From contig JACPIU010000008.1 in assembly GCA_016187935.1 (NCBI GenBank), positions 58,916 through 122,915 on the forward strand: DNA of 64,000 bases, given 5' to 3'. This document shows, one piece after another, positions 8,037 to 16,253 of the stretch (positions are counted from its first letter, which is position 1; each line of letters begins with the position of its first letter). Source of the DNA: Bdellovibrio sp. (GTDB taxonomy: Bacteria > Bdellovibrionota > Bacteriovoracia > Bacteriovoracales > Bacteriovoracaceae). A program made the position numbers and the translations under genes. The notes under the pieces are model-generated. The model was not told the origin of the DNA. It saw only the letters and a list, made by a program, of their open reading frames with translations, and searched no databases.

Positions 8037-9566
8037 ATGAAACGAAGCATTTTTTTATGTTCAATACTTCTCTTTATGGCGTTCTGGCCTGGCAAAGTTC
8101 CTTTCGCCATCAGCAACTCCGAAAAAAAGAAGTTCGTCCGTCTCTCCGACCAAATATTCAGGGCCAAAAGTTGCGTAAATTGTATTGGAAATCCGATAAG
8201 CGCTTCAGATTGTGAACCGGTGGCAAATAAATTAGACAGGATTTATTGCGACAAGGAAAATACCATTGTCAATCCCTTTATGGTTCTCACCGGATTTGCC
8301 AAAGGACATACTGATAATAGATTGCCTTTACGCTGCCGCCTTTATCTCCTGCAAAATGCCTATCAGCAATCAATAGAATTAGTTAAAAGACGTGATATCA
8401 ATGCCAGAGGAAAATCCCTTATTCAATTTGGCGGAAGCCTTCATTTTATGGCGCAAAATGGAGTTTTGAGTTGGGGTAGTGATGATCGGGTGGAAGAAGA
8501 AGGCAGTGATTTCGAAGATTGCCCGGTAAGTCCCGCCATTGGGAAATTGTCACGTCAGGTGGCGCAAATCCTGGCGCCTGACTACCAACAGGCCTATGGC
8601 GACTCCTCTCTTCCCGACAATGGAGAAACCCGCTTGACCAACCAATACTGTGAAGCTGTTCTTCCTGCCTGCCAATTACTAGGCGGCAGTATGAAAAAAT
8701 ACAAAGGAAAGTTGATTTGTCGAAGGGGCGGAATCGTTCTCGATCAATCATGCCTAACTCTGAACACAGAAAAAAGAAAAAATGTCGCCAGAGCGCTGTC
8801 CAACGTCGTTGATAAGGGCGCGTTGTGCCTGTTTAATGACTTTTTAAAACCACAATATGGAACTGCAGCGTTGAAGGCCGGTCAGGCGCTTGCTGATCAC
8901 TTGAATACCCCGGAGAACATTCGAACCCAAGTTTGCTGTGGCGATGATGGTTGCAAATCCAATCTTAAATCGGAATTTGGAAACTATTCGCGGTTGCCGG
9001 CAAGATCATATTCTGGCATGGAAGCGATGGCCTACAGCACGAGTTCGGAAGAGGCAGGGCGGTCCAAGGGTATCATTGAAATTTCAGACAGAGGCATGGA
9101 TAGTTTTACTAGTCACCCTGAGAGTTTTTCTGCCACACTTTTTCATGAATTCCTCCATCGCGTCGGACTCCCTACCAGTCCTTATCACAATTACCGAGGT
9201 GGAATGGTGGAGGCCAAAAATGGGGTCTGCCCGACTTTAGGTGATGATACCTTCCAAGAGAGAGGGGGAATGTGCTTCTCTAATAACCCTTGCTATGATA
9301 GGGCAAGAGGAGAGAGTATCTATCGCTATGATGTTGTTTATGCCTGTACTGCCGCTTGTTTCCCAGGCACGCAACATAACAGTCAAGATCCAAATAAAAA
9401 TCTGACCGACAAGGAAATGGACGAGGCAAAGGAAACTTGTGGCCGTTATGCCGCTCACGGAAATTTTACGGGAACCAATCTCATTTCAAATTTACCACCA
9501 GCTCCAGGCACGGGCCCTGACCAGGAAGAAAATCTCTGCACATTCTGGAGAGATCGCACGCTGTGA
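8037..9566 (+). CDS. secreted putative zinc metalloprotease (HExxH)
   Basis: The 509-residue product starts with a signal peptide (MKRSIFLCSILLFMAFWPG). It is rich in cysteines, as expected for a disulfide-bonded exported protein. Around residue 366 the sequence ATLFHEFLHRVG contains a clear HExxH zinc motif. Further Cys-rich segments follow (GVCPTLGDD, GMCFSNNPCYD, ACTAACFPG). This fits a secreted zincin, but the third zinc ligand and the family are not obvious. A predatory or scavenging role would be speculation. The start at 8037 follows AATAGGA. Confidence 0.7.
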   Translation: MKRSIFLCSILLFMAFWPGKVPFAISNSEKKKFVRLSDQIFRAKSCVNCIGNPISASDCEPVANKLDRIYCDKENTIVNPFMVLTGFAKGHTDNRLPLRCRLYLLQNAYQQSIELVKRRDINARGKSLIQFGGSLHFMAQNGVLSWGSDDRVEEEGSDFEDCPVSPAIGKLSRQVAQILAPDYQQAYGDSSLPDNGETRLTNQYCEAVLPACQLLGGSMKKYKGKLICRRGGIVLDQSCLTLNTEKRKNVARALSNVVDKGALCLFNDFLKPQYGTAALKAGQALADHLNTPENIRTQVCCGDDGCKSNLKSEFGNYSRLPARSYSGMEAMAYSTSSEEAGRSKGIIEISDRGMDSFTSHPESFSATLFHEFLHRVGLPTSPYHNYRGGMVEAKNGVCPTLGDDTFQERGGMCFSNNPCYDRARGESIYRYDVVYACTAACFPGTQHNSQDPNKNLTDKEMDEAKETCGRYAAHGNFTGTNLISNLPPAPGTGPDQEENLCTFWRDRTL

Positions 9567-9754
9567 ATTCCGGCGGCACAGGCCTAGGTCCGTGGTCACT
9601 TCATATAATTCCGCCAGGTCGCTATCGAGCATGGCCCAATTTTCAAGAATCAATAGATTCGTCGGATTAGTCCATGATTTCCAAATGTTAAACCAACAAT
9701 AAGTCTTTTCTTTGTCGTCTGTTTTTGTCTTTTTTGGGCTATTTTTGGGGATTT

Positions 9755-9773
9755 TAGCGCCAAAATAGCGCCA
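9755..9773. repeat. paired TAGCGCCA repeats, putative integrase arm sites
   Basis: TAGCGCCA occurs at 9755-9762 and 9766-9773, an 11-bp period, just after a TTTTTGGGGATTTT tract. The same tract and the same 11-bp period, with TGGTCCAG as the repeat unit, occur at 23618-23636 inside the left end of the mobile element, and a pair lies beside the tRNA at 37331-37349. The likely meaning is the left end of another integrated element. Confidence 0.5.
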
Positions 9774-9796
9774 GATTTTGTGTTTTTTACAAGGGT

Positions 9797-9825
9797 TTGA
9801 TTAATTCACCTATCAGGTGTATTAT
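9797..9825 (+). promoter_or_regulatory. promoter and operator of the HigBA-like module
   Basis: TTGATT (9797-9802) and TATTAT (9820-9825) are spaced 17 bp apart, a good sigma-70 arrangement. The spacer contains the inverted repeat CACCT-ATC-AGGTG (9807-9819), which suits autorepression by the antitoxin encoded at 10112. The first gene begins 15 bases after the -10. Confidence 0.6.
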
Positions 9826-9840
9826 GCAGAAGGATAAGTG

Positions 9841-10122
9841 ATGATTACAAAAGTTGTATTGAGTAAATTGGCCATCAAGCAGTTAAAAAAATTACCACGG
9901 CATATCGTCGAAAATCTGGCGGCGTGGGTTGATGATGTGGAAAACATCGGGCTTTTCGAGGCCAGAAAGATTTTGGGTTATCACGACGAACCGTTGCATG
10001 GTGATCGGCGAGGTCAAAGATCAATTCGTTTAAGTCGGGCCTACAGGGCGATTTATATTTTAAGGGAAAACAACCAAATTGAGTTTGTTTCCGTAGAAGA
10101 GGTAACCAAACATGACTACTAG
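9841..10122 (+). CDS. higB: HigB/RelE-superfamily toxin
   Basis: The 93-residue protein contains GYHDEPLHGDRRGQRSIRLSRAYRAIYI, the signature of HigB-type plasmid-maintenance killers in the RelE/ParE fold. Such toxins are ribosome-dependent mRNA endonucleases. The basic residues of the GQRSIRLSRAYR segment are expected to form the active surface. The toxin-first order and the 11-base overlap with the XRE-type antitoxin gene are typical of higBA. An in-frame GTG at 9838 directly precedes the ATG; either could be used. Confidence 0.88.
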   Translation: MITKVVLSKLAIKQLKKLPRHIVENLAAWVDDVENIGLFEARKILGYHDEPLHGDRRGQRSIRLSRAYRAIYILRENNQIEFVSVEEVTKHDY

Positions 10123-10435
10123 AAGAACGAAATCAAGTACGATGAAATTTTTAGAAAAGGCCGCTGGCCGTGCTCTAACACTTGCAGGCCTACTTGAGTC
10201 CATTCGCCAAGGCGAGGAAATGTCCCAAATCGACTTTGCAAAAAAGCTGCATATTTCACCTTCCCATTTATGCGATATCGAGAAAGGACGCAAAGTTATA
10301 GGCCCAGAGCGCGCTGCTAAGTTTGCCCGGCTTTTAAACCGCTCTGAAGAGCAATTTGTCAGATTATCCTTGCAGGAATTGCTGGATGGGGCCGGACTCA
10401 AAATGAAAGTCAATATTGATGCCAAAACTTTTTAA
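10112..10435 (+). CDS. higA: XRE-family antitoxin of the HigBA-like pair
   Basis: A 107-residue protein with a classic helix-turn-helix around residues 33-80: EMSQIDFAKKLHISPSHLCD then IEKGRKVIGPERAAKFARLL. It overlaps the toxin gene by 11 bases and should both neutralise the toxin and repress the operon through the inverted repeat at 9807-9819. Its 3' end overlaps the convergent regulator gene by 4 bases. Confidence 0.88.
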   Translation: MTTRRTKSSTMKFLEKAAGRALTLAGLLESIRQGEEMSQIDFAKKLHISPSHLCDIEKGRKVIGPERAAKFARLLNRSEEQFVRLSLQELLDGAGLKMKVNIDAKTF

Positions 10436-11319
10436 ATGATGGGATAATGAAGTTCTAAAGACATGTCCGTCCAATCGTAGACCGAATTTTCATTCACGAA
10501 AATTTCCAGATGCGGGCGATTGTCCAGGCGGACTTTATTTTTTGCCAGCCAGTAAAATTTGAAATAATCCAGCACATCGGTTTCGGCGGCAAGATCGCCT
10601 CGCATTTTTACCACTGCATATTTTCCGGCGGGAACTATTTGCACATTCATATTGGGCAAAAGCACTCCTTCCCAGATGGCGGGAAGAATGACGGCGGCAT
10701 CGTAGATAAATTGCTTATAGGGATCGAGATCGAAATCCTCATAGCAAATTCCCAAGGGCCCATAAGGTCGAAATATTGGAATGCCTGACTTGAGCGCCCA
10801 TTCAGTGAGTATTACCAGACATTGCGCGGGCGAAGAAGAATGATGTACGGACATGGCATTTAAAACCCGGATATATCCAATTCGAAACGCGGGATGGTGG
10901 CGAATTTCGATATCCGTTATCGCCGAGCAGTTCATGCCTTGCTTGAATTCTTCAATTCGGAAAAAACGCTCGCGGCGATGGTCGTTTACGGAAAAAGTCG
11001 CCCCTTTTTGAATCTCAGAGGGTGTCAGATCATAGGCTTCTTTCACGGAACGGGCGAAATCCGAAATGGATTCAAAGCCATATTCCATCCCGATTTCAAG
11101 TACCGAATCTTTGCGATAGCGAAGTTCCTGTACCGCGCGCCTCAAGCGATGGCGCTTCAGAAATTTTCCCGGAGTTTCTCCCAGATTTTTTTTGAACAAT
11201 TGATTGAGATAGCTTGGAGACAGGCCGACCAATTCCGGCAGATTCATCATTTGTCCCTTGAGGGAAAAATCCGATCTGAGCAGATTGACGGCCTGGTATA
11301 ATCGCTTAATTTCTTCCAT
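10432..11319 (-). CDS. AraC-family regulator with GyrI-like effector domain
   Basis: The 295-residue protein has an N-terminal AraC DNA-binding region (about residues 10-115) with two helix-turn-helix units (LPELVGLSPSYLNQLFKKNL and VLEIGMEYGFESISDFARSV). A C-terminal GyrI-like/effector-binding domain (about residues 130-290) includes FRPYGPLGICYED and GKYAVVKMRGDLA. Family members sense hydrophobic or cationic small molecules and activate nearby genes. The glyoxalase-like gene at 11345, in the same orientation just upstream, is a possible partner. Confidence 0.85.
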   Translation of the reverse strand: MEEIKRLYQAVNLLRSDFSLKGQMMNLPELVGLSPSYLNQLFKKNLGETPGKFLKRHRLRRAVQELRYRKDSVLEIGMEYGFESISDFARSVKEAYDLTPSEIQKGATFSVNDHRRERFFRIEEFKQGMNCSAITDIEIRHHPAFRIGYIRVLNAMSVHHSSSPAQCLVILTEWALKSGIPIFRPYGPLGICYEDFDLDPYKQFIYDAAVILPAIWEGVLLPNMNVQIVPAGKYAVVKMRGDLAAETDVLDYFKFYWLAKNKVRLDNRPHLEIFVNENSVYDWTDMSLELHYPII

Positions 11320-11344
11320 AGTTCATTTTTAGCATCCGCATAAA

Positions 11345-11758
11345 TTACTTGCAATCACCGTTGAAAAGAAAAATTTTCTGACCTTCCGGCGACCTGAAAC
11401 CGGCCCCGGTCACTTTTCCTTCCGCATCCCGAAAATATACATCCATTTTCACCCCGCTTTTTTCAAGACTTGAAATTCTGTCGGCAGCTTCACGGTCAAA
11501 ATAAGTTAGCGTTGGCCCGGTCCAGTCACTGGTCTGGTGAAGACCAATTGCCACTTTTCCCTGTTTCAAAATGGCCCAGGGATACGGCTGATCATAGCGT
11601 CCCTTTAATTTAAAACCGAGTGACTTCCAGTAGGTGATCGAATGCTCAATATCTTCGGTGGCCAAAGACAACTCGCCAAATTTTCCGATCGGGTCTTTGG
11701 AAAGGGAATGGGCAGACAAACTTGAGAACAAAAACAAAGCGGCCAAAAACGTTTTCAT
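11345..11758 (-). CDS. exported glyoxalase/bleomycin-resistance fold protein
   Basis: The 137-residue protein starts with signal peptide MKTFLAALFLFSSLSAHS. One VOC-type module follows: FGELSLATEDIEHSITYWKSLGF, then TYFDREAADRISSLEKSGVK and GFRSPEGQKIFLFNGDC. VOC proteins bind metals or small ligands. Export to the periplasm is unusual and suggests binding rather than classic glyoxalase I chemistry. It lies 25 bases upstream of the AraC-family gene, so the two may be co-transcribed. Confidence 0.78.
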   Translation of the reverse strand: MKTFLAALFLFSSLSAHSLSKDPIGKFGELSLATEDIEHSITYWKSLGFKLKGRYDQPYPWAILKQGKVAIGLHQTSDWTGPTLTYFDREAADRISSLEKSGVKMDVYFRDAEGKVTGAGFRSPEGQKIFLFNGDCK

Positions 11759-11888
11759 AAAATCTCCTCCTTAATTATGGGTTGAACCAAGATTAAGGAG
11801 AACAAGACAAGCCGTCTGAGCAGAAATTACGACACGTGGCAAGACCTGTTCCAATTCCAGGATCGCAGTCAGACCATCCATTCCATGA

Positions 11889-12599
11889 TCAATAACGCCC
11901 ATCGTGACTTCCCAGATCCCAGAAGGGACCATTCAAACCTACTTCACCAAAAATCCTCTGGGCATCGCGTGCGTTCCACTTGATCCAGTCAGGGTTCCGA
12001 TGCCCTCCGTACCAGACGCGGGCGAGTGCCAACAGCACGTTTGGCGTTATGCTTTCCCCAAGAGGCAATCCATGTGCCTTGCACCAGGCTGGAATCTCCT
12101 CCTCATTCCTAAAAGGCTGCACACAAGCGCAAAAATGATGGACGTTCTCCCAGGCATCTCTTGGCGGAATAGAGAAATGGATCACGTATTCCGACCCTTC
12201 CGCCAGGACCCCGTCCATTATGCGGAATAGTGCGAGACGTTCTCTTCCTCCCAAGCGGGAGTGGATGCGGACCTCGCCCTTCAACAAAAAGGCCATCCCA
12301 AACGCGCACCACAGACAGGGGGCCCACCAACCGCGCTCATCGGTCTCAACCCATGTGGTTGTCGGCGACACCGAGAACGGGTGAATCACCCAGACACGAG
12401 TGGTGCCAGGATGCAGGACGAGTGCGTGGTTCTCTGCCAGGCGAAGAAACGAGGACTCGATCTCGCACACAGCAACCTTAAGCCTCTCCGAAAGATCGAA
12501 CGGAAAGGGACATGATCCCTTCTCGATCAGCTCATTGATCAACTCGCAATGTACCTGAGAGTCAATATTATCCCAATTCACTGCCATCTCCCTGTCCAA
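11889..12599 (-). CDS. alkylmercury-lyase (MerB)-like protein
   Basis: The 236-residue protein has an N-terminal winged-helix region (FPFDLSERLKVAVCEIESSFLRLAENHALVLH). This is followed by HPFSVSPTTTWVETDERGWWAPCLWCAFGMAFLL, which matches the MerB-like core in which cysteines follow a tryptophan-rich segment. MerB cleaves carbon-mercury bonds. Many homologues of this shorter type lack part of the Cys-Asp-Cys triad, so mercury activity is uncertain. The gene is visibly GC-richer than its surroundings and overlaps the truncated GNAT gene by 32 bases, both signs of acquisition from another genome. Confidence 0.65.
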   Translation of the reverse strand: MDREMAVNWDNIDSQVHCELINELIEKGSCPFPFDLSERLKVAVCEIESSFLRLAENHALVLHPGTTRVWVIHPFSVSPTTTWVETDERGWWAPCLWCAFGMAFLLKGEVRIHSRLGGRERLALFRIMDGVLAEGSEYVIHFSIPPRDAWENVHHFCACVQPFRNEEEIPAWCKAHGLPLGESITPNVLLALARVWYGGHRNPDWIKWNARDAQRIFGEVGLNGPFWDLGSHDGRY

Positions 12600-12852
12600 G
12601 AAAGCGATGCATGATCCAGGCGTCCACCAAACCCTGCTCAGAATGCCTGAATGCCTTTGGCGCTACCCCCACGACAGAAAAACCAAGGCCTTTCCACAAA
12701 GAAATTGCCGCATGATTGGTACTCACCACAAAGTTGAATTGCATGGCCAGATAGCCCTGGCGAGCGGCCTCGGCCAGCGCGTGGATGCCCAGCATCCGGC
12801 CGATCCCCGGCTTCCTTAACTTTGTGAGAGAAACCTGGAAAGCGGGTATCAA
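12568..12852 (-). pseudogene. GNAT acetyltransferase, 5' half missing
   Basis: The frame encodes the acetyl-CoA-binding half of a GNAT enzyme: KPGIGRMLGIHALAEAARQG (motif A), then NFVVSTNHAAISLWKGLGF and HSEQGLVDAWIMHRFL (motif B). Full-length relatives are about 160-170 residues, so roughly the first 70 are missing. The opening codons (IPAFQVSLTKLR) do not fit the family and an in-frame stop lies just upstream. It shares the high GC of the MerB-like gene and was probably transferred with it. Confidence 0.65.
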
Positions 12853-12972
12853 TTACTTCATGTCCTCGTACCGACTCTCCCTTTTGCCGAAGTTAATATC
12901 ATTTTGCAAGATCTGAAAGAAGAACGGCGTAACACAAGTAATCTAACAACGGTCAATGGCCGCGTTATTAGT

Positions 12973-13911
12973 ATGAACCTACGCCGTTGGCATAAAATCT
13001 ATCTCGGCTTTTCAGGTTTTCTTGGTGCCGCCACTAGCATCCATGAATTCACACACGTCAACAACTACTGGCTTGATGAAGGAGAAGAAAAGCTCCATCG
13101 CGAACAAACTGCGGTGGCATTCGAAATTCTACATCTGGCGAAGCTGAACAGCATAGATTGGGTACTCGCCAATTACCTCACAAATATGGCCGGTGTTGTT
13201 GCTAATCCACAAGATCTCTTGGCCACTGAGTATAAGGGCATGCCCCCACTACGGACGCTCGTCTATGGTCTCCTTAAAAGAGTCTGGGATGGAACCTATC
13301 ATGTTTCCGGTGATAAAATGGAGGCCATCGAAACTTGGGCAGCGACCTATCTTGAAGATGGTAACAAGGGAGATCGTGGATTAAACCGCGCATTCGTTTC
13401 TGCCAAGTTAAAAACCAACAGTGGAAATATACTGACAGCAACCCAATGGCGCGCCGATGTGTATCAGAGCTTGGGACGAAGGGCAAAACCGAACTTATTC
13501 AAACTGACCAATGATGAACTGTTGAGTGAAATCGCTCGCAAGGTAACAGCTGATAGTTTTTTCAGCGCTAATAGTGAAACTAAAATGCTCTTAAGAGTTG
13601 CAGGACACCGCAATTTGAAAAAAGCAATAACCTTGGCCAACGGGTATGATCGCAGTCTAGGGGAACGCCGTATCCTATTTTTCAAACTGCGCGACAAGAA
13701 TTATCTCAAACGAGTAATAGAAGATCCGAATCTATTTATTAATAAAATGAAGACAAAACTTGATTCATCCACACAAAACGAGAAGCTTCCCATTGCCCTG
13801 GCCACCTATGCGGTTCGAAATGCCAGCGAAGAGGCCCTTAATGGCAAATATGGTCTCTCTAAGGCCGGCCATAAAATGCACAAGGCCTATGAAAAATCAT
13901 TTGACGGCTAA
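12973..13911 (+). CDS. possible HExxH protein, unknown family
   Basis: The ATG at 12973 gives 312 residues (MNLRRWHKIYLGFSG); the frame is open back to 12904 but without a convincing start, so the 5' end may be truncated by the adjoining GC-rich patch. Near the start, SIHEFTHVNNYW contains HExxH, and E-rich residues follow 15-25 positions later, as in some zinc peptidases. The rest is helical and basic with no recognised motif. No signal peptide is clear. Metallopeptidase activity is only a suggestion. Confidence 0.55.
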   Translation: MNLRRWHKIYLGFSGFLGAATSIHEFTHVNNYWLDEGEEKLHREQTAVAFEILHLAKLNSIDWVLANYLTNMAGVVANPQDLLATEYKGMPPLRTLVYGLLKRVWDGTYHVSGDKMEAIETWAATYLEDGNKGDRGLNRAFVSAKLKTNSGNILTATQWRADVYQSLGRRAKPNLFKLTNDELLSEIARKVTADSFFSANSETKMLLRVAGHRNLKKAITLANGYDRSLGERRILFFKLRDKNYLKRVIEDPNLFINKMKTKLDSSTQNEKLPIALATYAVRNASEEALNGKYGLSKAGHKMHKAYEKSFDG

Positions 13912-14000
13912 AGAATATTCATGAGCCTCATAAAAAGGCAGCTGAACAGGCCAAGCTCTTTAAACCTTTTCCTGTGAGATAGAATGCCCCCTAACTAAAG

Positions 14001-14303
14001 ATGTATAAAGTTGAAGGAACCACAGAATATATAAATTGGTTTAATAAACAGACAGCTAAGGAGCAAGCTCAAATTCAAGCGAGAATTGCAAGAATTAGAA
14101 TTGATGGGCATTTTGGTGTAGCAAAAAAACTGGCCAAAAGTCTCGCTGAATTGAAATGGGGAAACGGAAGAAGAATTTATTTTACCCTTCGAAAGATAAG
14201 GATGGAAACATCATCATCCTGCTCATAGGGGGAAAAAAATTCACAAGATAAGGACATTATAAAAGCTAAATCCATCTTGAAAAAATTAAGTGAGGATAAT
14301 TAA
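14001..14303 (+). pseudogene. RelE/ParE-type killer toxin broken by frameshifts
   Basis: The frame from 14001 encodes the start of the same toxin family as 32606-32962 (TEYINWFNKQ, VAKKLAKSLAELKWGNGRRIYF). After RIYFTL the family sequence continues in the next frame (KDKDGNIIILLIGG). It then shifts again at the A7 tract near 14233, continuing to KSILKKLSEDN and a TAA at 14301-14303. The antitoxin ATG overlaps that TAA, as in an intact pair. Two frameshifts mean the toxin is dead unless they are sequencing errors in homopolymers. Confidence 0.7.
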
Positions 14304-14555
14304 ATGGCAAAATTCAAGCTTGATTCATTAACACCTATCAAAGTTAAAAAAGAAAAAACCCTTTTTAAAAATGATTCGGTCGAATTCTTTAGCGACAGTA
14401 AAGCTATTGCGGAGGCACTTTCCCAGGCGATCCTAGATGGTGACAAAGAGGCCTTTCATGAAATCATCGCGGGCCATTTAAGTATTATTAATAAAGAGGA
14501 ACTTGCAAGAAGATCAAAAGTACCAATCGCTACTATCAGAAGAATGGCCGCTTAG
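14304..14555 (+). CDS. antitoxin with helix-turn-helix, partner of a broken toxin
   Basis: The 83-residue protein ends in a helix-turn-helix (ISIINKEELARRSKVPIATIRR-type arrangement), the layout of the antidote proteins that pair with this killer family. The ATG overlaps the ancestral toxin stop by one base. With the toxin frameshifted, the antitoxin may survive as an orphan repressor or as protection against the related toxin at 32606. Confidence 0.72.
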   Translation: MAKFKLDSLTPIKVKKEKTLFKNDSVEFFSDSKAIAEALSQAILDGDKEAFHEIIAGHLSIINKEELARRSKVPIATIRRMAA

Positions 14556-14616
14556 TGGATATTTTACTCAAATGACCTGAAAAATAACCAGCGACCAAGA
14601 ATGATTGTAGGGAGTT

Positions 14617-14642
14617 AGAGAGAGTTCGTGCCCAGGAAAGGA
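14617..14642. repeat. decayed tRNA-Leu attachment-site copy
   Basis: This 26-bp segment matches 24 of 26 positions of the tRNA-Leu 3' end and flank at 37393-37418. Its core reads TTCGTGCCCAGGAAAGGA against TTGGTGCCCAGGAGAGGA. It has the same orientation as the copies at 23465 and 37393. It probably marks the outer end of the older, middle element. Confidence 0.65.
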
Positions 14643-14718
14643 TTGCATGGGCTCGATTTTCAAGACTCAATAAATTGCCGGAACACTTTGTTTTTATCTC
14701 GTCAAAACCCATGCCTTT

Positions 14719-14865
14719 ATGGACGCAACAAACGCGCGGGCGCAATCGTGGCCATCACCTTTTCAAATGAACATGGCCGAGATCATTGACGGTTGTGCTG
14801 CTGGAAAAGTCAGCAAGGAACAGTTGGCTGAATGGTTTGAGCTGCATAAAAAGAAATTTGAGTAA
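14719..14865 (+). pseudogene. remnant of an element-borne protein
   Basis: A 48-codon frame (MDATNARAQSWPSPF, then KVSKEQLAEWFELHKKKFE) continues upstream without a start until an in-frame TAA near 14672. The sequence is charged and helical and reads like the C-terminus of a real protein cut off close to the decayed attachment site. No family is recognised. Confidence 0.35.
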
Positions 14866-14875
14866 CACCTTTACA

Positions 14876-14890
14876 TTAAGCAGTGCTTAA
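14876..14890. repeat. small palindrome TTAAGCA-G-TGCTTAA with repeated downstream motif
   Basis: Perfect 7-bp arms are followed by GGACTTTGGTGCTGG. A related string, GCTTAAAAGAATTTGGTGCTGG, recurs at about 17121-17142, also just upstream of a cargo gene. The two shared blocks may be remnants of a repeated intergenic element. Confidence 0.35.
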
Positions 14891-14996
14891 GGACTTTGGT
14901 GCTGGTTCTAGCTTTGCTTTTTGCACTATGAAATCCAATTATAGTGTATAATCGTCCCAGAATAAATGATAGAGATTGGCGTGATACGGGATTTTT

Positions 14997-15473
14997 GTGG
15001 AAAATTCAGACGTTTCAAAAATTACTCAAATCATCAACGAGTTCATTGAATTTATCGAGCAAGAATGGCGAGACAAAATCAATCGCAATAAAAAATTGCT
15101 GATGCTCCTAGATTCTCTAGCGCTTGCGCAGGCAGACATAAAATATAAATTTGATGAAATGGATTACCCCGATCCGCCGAAAAATCATTTCAGTGAGGTT
15201 ATGAAATTGGTGAGGCAGAAATTTAATGATTTCGGAAATTATAATTGGCCAGCGGAAATTGAAGAGAATTTATCCAAAACCGATATCATAGTTGGAGATG
15301 CGATTGATGATATCTTAGACATTTACAGAGAGATGAAGGAAATACAATGGAGATTAAAAAATACAAGCGCCAACGATGCATTATGGTGCTTTGAGAATCA
15401 TTATAATATTCATTGGGGAACTCATTTGAGAAATCTTCAGAGATATGTTCATTATAAAGAATTTAGAATTTAG
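14997..15473 (+). CDS. DUF5063 family protein
   Basis: The 158-residue protein ends with DAIDDILDIYREMKE and FENHYNIHWGTHLRNLQRYVH. These are the diagnostic ends of DUF5063: an asp-rich DIYRDL helix and a final HWGxHL helix. The family's function is unknown; members are soluble helical proteins often found in cargo clusters. Translation likely starts at GTG 14997, preceded by ACGGGA. It is the first of a run of small, independently spaced cargo genes. Confidence 0.75.
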   Translation: MENSDVSKITQIINEFIEFIEQEWRDKINRNKKLLMLLDSLALAQADIKYKFDEMDYPDPPKNHFSEVMKLVRQKFNDFGNYNWPAEIEENLSKTDIIVGDAIDDILDIYREMKEIQWRLKNTSANDALWCFENHYNIHWGTHLRNLQRYVHYKEFRI

Positions 15474-15564
15474 CTGTATGGCAATGATTCATGGATATTT
15501 TTGGGAAACGTGAATCTCAATTTCGGCCGTGGAGAAACTTTTAATATTGGTTGTTAAACAAGAA

Positions 15565-16218
15565 ATGCGAATGGTGATTTTTAAAAAATTTCTGCTAATT
15601 GGCTTATGTCTGATTGCTTTTCTTGTGGCGGCGGGGGTGAGCTTTTTTACTTATATTACCATCCCAAAGTATGATCGTGTTTACATTAAAAATGGCGATT
15701 TTTTTAACTTTAATCATCTTAATAAAATTTACGACATGAGTTATGAGCAGCAACGGAAAGCAGGAAACTATCCAGCAGAGGTACATCGTTTAAAGAAAGG
15801 AGAAAGTGTCATTCTTATTTATCGCTATTTTCATGAACCTGATATTATGATTTTTGATGATGAGATATATAGAAAATTAACAATATCTCTCGATAACAAT
15901 CTCATCAAAAAGGGCAAAATTATATTACCAAACCCAGGAGTAAGAGCGGTTTATTCCGACGGCGGAGCTGCATGGCCAGAGGCAGGTTGTCACGGCTATG
16001 CATCCAAAGGCTCTGTAGAAATTCTTGGTATTGACGAGGAGCTGACTGTTAGAATTGATTTAGGATTTTCATTCGACCAATTTGGGGAAGCTAACAGTGC
16101 TTACTGTGATGCTAAGACATTTAATAGTACAGAAACTTTTAAACTTATAGAGTTTTCAGAGCTTTCCCCTTACATGGGAGCAAAGGCTGAATATCCTTAT
16201 GAAGCAACATATCGTTGA
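15565..16218 (+). CDS. membrane-anchored protein of unknown function
   Basis: From ATG 15565 the product is 217 residues; the frame remains open to GTG 15529. A single membrane helix or uncleaved signal lies near the N-terminus (FLLIGLCLIAFLVAAGVSFFTYI). The rest is a soluble, probably extracytoplasmic domain with GGAAWPEAGCHGYAS and one further Cys. No family is recognised. AT-rich codon use matches the other cargo genes nearby. Confidence 0.7.
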   Translation: MRMVIFKKFLLIGLCLIAFLVAAGVSFFTYITIPKYDRVYIKNGDFFNFNHLNKIYDMSYEQQRKAGNYPAEVHRLKKGESVILIYRYFHEPDIMIFDDEIYRKLTISLDNNLIKKGKIILPNPGVRAVYSDGGAAWPEAGCHGYASKGSVEILGIDEELTVRIDLGFSFDQFGEANSAYCDAKTFNSTETFKLIEFSELSPYMGAKAEYPYEATYR

Positions 16219-16253
16219 TAGGGTTTAGGGGCCCTTGAAAAGTAGGTTATGGC

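Noticed and set aside
12230-12515. Overlapping plus-strand frames within the GC-rich patch.
   Set aside because: They are shadows of the MerB-like gene; high GC lengthens reverse frames.
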